Source: Granulicella sp. UBA5172
GTDB lineage: Bacteria; Acidobacteriota; Terriglobia; Terriglobales; Acidobacteriaceae
Assembly (NCBI GenBank): GCA_002413385.1
Contig: DHWW01000240.1
Location: 1 to 7,179 of the forward strand
DNA: 7,179 nt
Reading direction: 5' to 3'
Below the pieces are notes generated by a model, which was not told the DNA's origin, made no database searches, and saw only the letters and a program-made list of their open reading frames with translations. Both the position numbers and the translations under genes were made by a program. Each line of letters starts with the position of its first letter. The first letter of the stretch is position 1. Shown here piece after piece: positions 6,574 to 7,179 of the stretch.

Positions 6574-6662
6574 CACTCGCCCACTGCGAGATCGAAGCAG
6601 AAAAGCGCTCGAGGCCGTGGCGCAGCGACACCACGCTGATGGCGTTCCTAAAGGCGCTTTGA
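6573..6662 (+). pseudogene. ritC: RitC C-terminal tail, separated by IS66
   Basis: Joining 3993 to 6574 across the IS66 duplication continues the recombinase frame as ALAHCEIEAEKRSRPWRSD, then TTLMAFLKAL and TGA at 6660-6662. These 29 residues follow the active-site tyrosine segment (NIYAEVDLEMKAK) and form the expected C-terminal helix region of the third RIT recombinase. The fragment has no start of its own and is not likely to be expressed as a protein. Confidence 0.88.
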
Positions 6663-6731
6663 AGCCCGGGAGAAAATTATGTGTTCTATTCGCAGCCCAA
6701 CCCGCATGCCGACTTGCCCGGATTTCCATTT

Positions 6732-6764
6732 CGCAACATAACCGCGCTCGCAACATAACCGGCG
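6732..6764 (-). repeat. RIT right terminal inverted repeat
   Basis: It is an exact 33-bp inverted copy of 782-814, containing two direct copies of cgcaacataaccg-type half-sites. The outermost six bases (ccggcg, 6759-6764) also encode the Ala-Gly of DAYAG in the interrupted outer tnpC. A related inner site in opposite orientation (ttatgtgtt, about 6676-6684) lies at nearly the same distance inside as the inner site on the left. Confidence 0.9.
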
Positions 6765-7179
6765 TAGGCGTCGGCCTGAAGGATGCCGCGATAGTGTTGC
6801 AGGTGGCGCTGCGGATGCTCTCCCTTGCGGTCCGGCGAGTAGGCGAACCAGACGGCGGGAGAGTCGAGAGAACCAGAGGGGCGGTCGTCGCGAACGTAAG
6901 TCCAGAGCCTGCCGGTCTTGGTCTTGCCGGTCCCCGGAGCGAGCACTGGAACTGGCGTGTCGCCACCCCACGGACAAAGAACTGTCCGTGGGGACCCCGG
7001 TCGCCGCCATGCAGCTTGTCGGCCGAGATGACATAGCGGCGCAGCACCTCGACCAGAGGTGCGAGCAAGGCACTGCTCTCGCCAACCCACTTGGCCAGGG
7101 TTGAGCGGTCTAGATCGACGCCTTCCCGCGCATAGATCGCGGACTGGCGATAGAGCGGGAGATGATCGCAGAACTTGGC
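6759..7179 (-). pseudogene. tnpC: IS66-family transposase TnpC, 5' part (outer copy, partial)
   Basis: This minus-strand segment enters from the right window edge. It reads KFCDHLPLYRQSAIYAREG, then DLDRSTLAKWVGESSALL, then ISADKLHGGD, where the 38-bp hairpin shifts the frame. It resumes as DTPVPVLAPGTGKTKTGRLW and ends in ILQADAYAG at the RIT junction. It therefore carries the first two catalytic-Asp regions, and the rest of the gene is at 140-760. The coiled-coil and zinc-binding N-terminus lies outside the window. The gene has two lesions: the 41-nt hairpin insertion (frameshift) and the RIT insertion. Otherwise the reading frames are intact. Confidence 0.92.
6963..7000 (-). repeat. 38-bp hairpin element, copy 3 (outer tnpC)
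   Basis: On the minus strand this copy is identical over all 38 bp to 5640-5677 and inserted at the same codon position of tnpC. The flanking triplet, tcg on the plus strand, appears at 6960-6962 and 7001-7003 (cga in the coding sense). The surrounding transposase sequence is visibly diverged from the inner copy. Confidence 0.92.

Larger units (their letters stand above)
788..6758 (+). mobile_element. RIT (recombinase-in-trio) element, interrupted by IS66
   Basis: Three tandem, overlapping tyrosine recombinase genes in one direction, bounded by perfect inverted repeats, define a RIT element. The boundaries come from comparison with the uninterrupted site in the inner tnpC, where DAYAGF is contiguous at 5868-5885. 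Left target sequence ends around 756-761 and right target sequence resumes around 6759-6764. Without the inner IS66 and one copy of its 8-bp duplication the element would be about 3.4 kb. It carries no cargo beyond the recombinases. All three recombinase genes are altered by frameshift or insertion, so autonomous movement is doubtful. Exact ends are uncertain by a few bases because target and terminal repeat overlap in sequence. Confidence 0.88.

Noticed and set aside
5294..7000. The three 38-bp repeats as a CRISPR array
   Set aside because: There are only three copies, one inverted and kilobases away, with coding sequence between them and no regular spacers or cas genes.

Overview
This window is a nest of mobile elements with no ordinary chromosomal gene visible. 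G+C is moderately high, roughly 55-60% by eye. An exact host cannot be read from it. IS66-family elements and three-recombinase (RIT, 'recombinase in trio') elements are common in soil and environmental Proteobacteria and Acidobacteriota, so either phylum is plausible at low confidence.

Three layers are nested. (1) The outermost layer is an IS66-family transposase gene (tnpC) on the minus strand. Its 5' part lies at 6759-7179 and runs off the right edge; its 3' part lies at 140-760. (2) A RIT element (about 788-6758) is inserted in that tnpC at the conserved DAYAG codons. It has perfect 27-bp terminal inverted repeats, or 33 bp when a 6-nt flanking core is counted. It carries three plus-strand tyrosine recombinase genes in tandem: ritA (from 922), ritB (2149-3093) and ritC (3086 to 3993, continuing at 6573-6662). 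(3) A complete IS66-family element of 2572 bp (3994-6565) sits near the 3' end of ritC. It is flanked by a perfect 8-bp duplication (ggcgaagg) and carries tnpA, tnpB and tnpC.

The RIT genes look damaged. A net 1-nt gain near 2098-2101 fuses ritA to ritB in one 723-codon frame. A second net 1-nt gain near 3212 breaks ritC, and the IS66 then removes its last 29 codons. All three recombinases keep recognisable R, HxxR, H and Y catalytic residues.

The most unusual signal is a 38-bp hairpin element with three copies: 5294-5331 and 5640-5677 in the inner tnpC, and 6963-7000 (inverted) in the outer tnpC. Each copy is flanked by a 3-bp direct repeat, giving a net 41-nt insertion and a frameshift. 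Removing the two copies from the inner gene restores an uninterrupted 517-codon IS66 transposase. Two copies are 38/38 identical and occupy exactly the same codon of two clearly diverged transposases. In every case the last codon before the insert equals the first codon in the resumed frame (AAG/AAG, GAC/GAC, GAC/GAC). This fits a small site-preferring mobile hairpin, and raises the testable idea that ribosomes could hop over it.

The left 139 bases are the trailer downstream of the outer tnpC stop; I see no gene or recognisable IS66 end there. There is no gene-free stretch above 300 bases.
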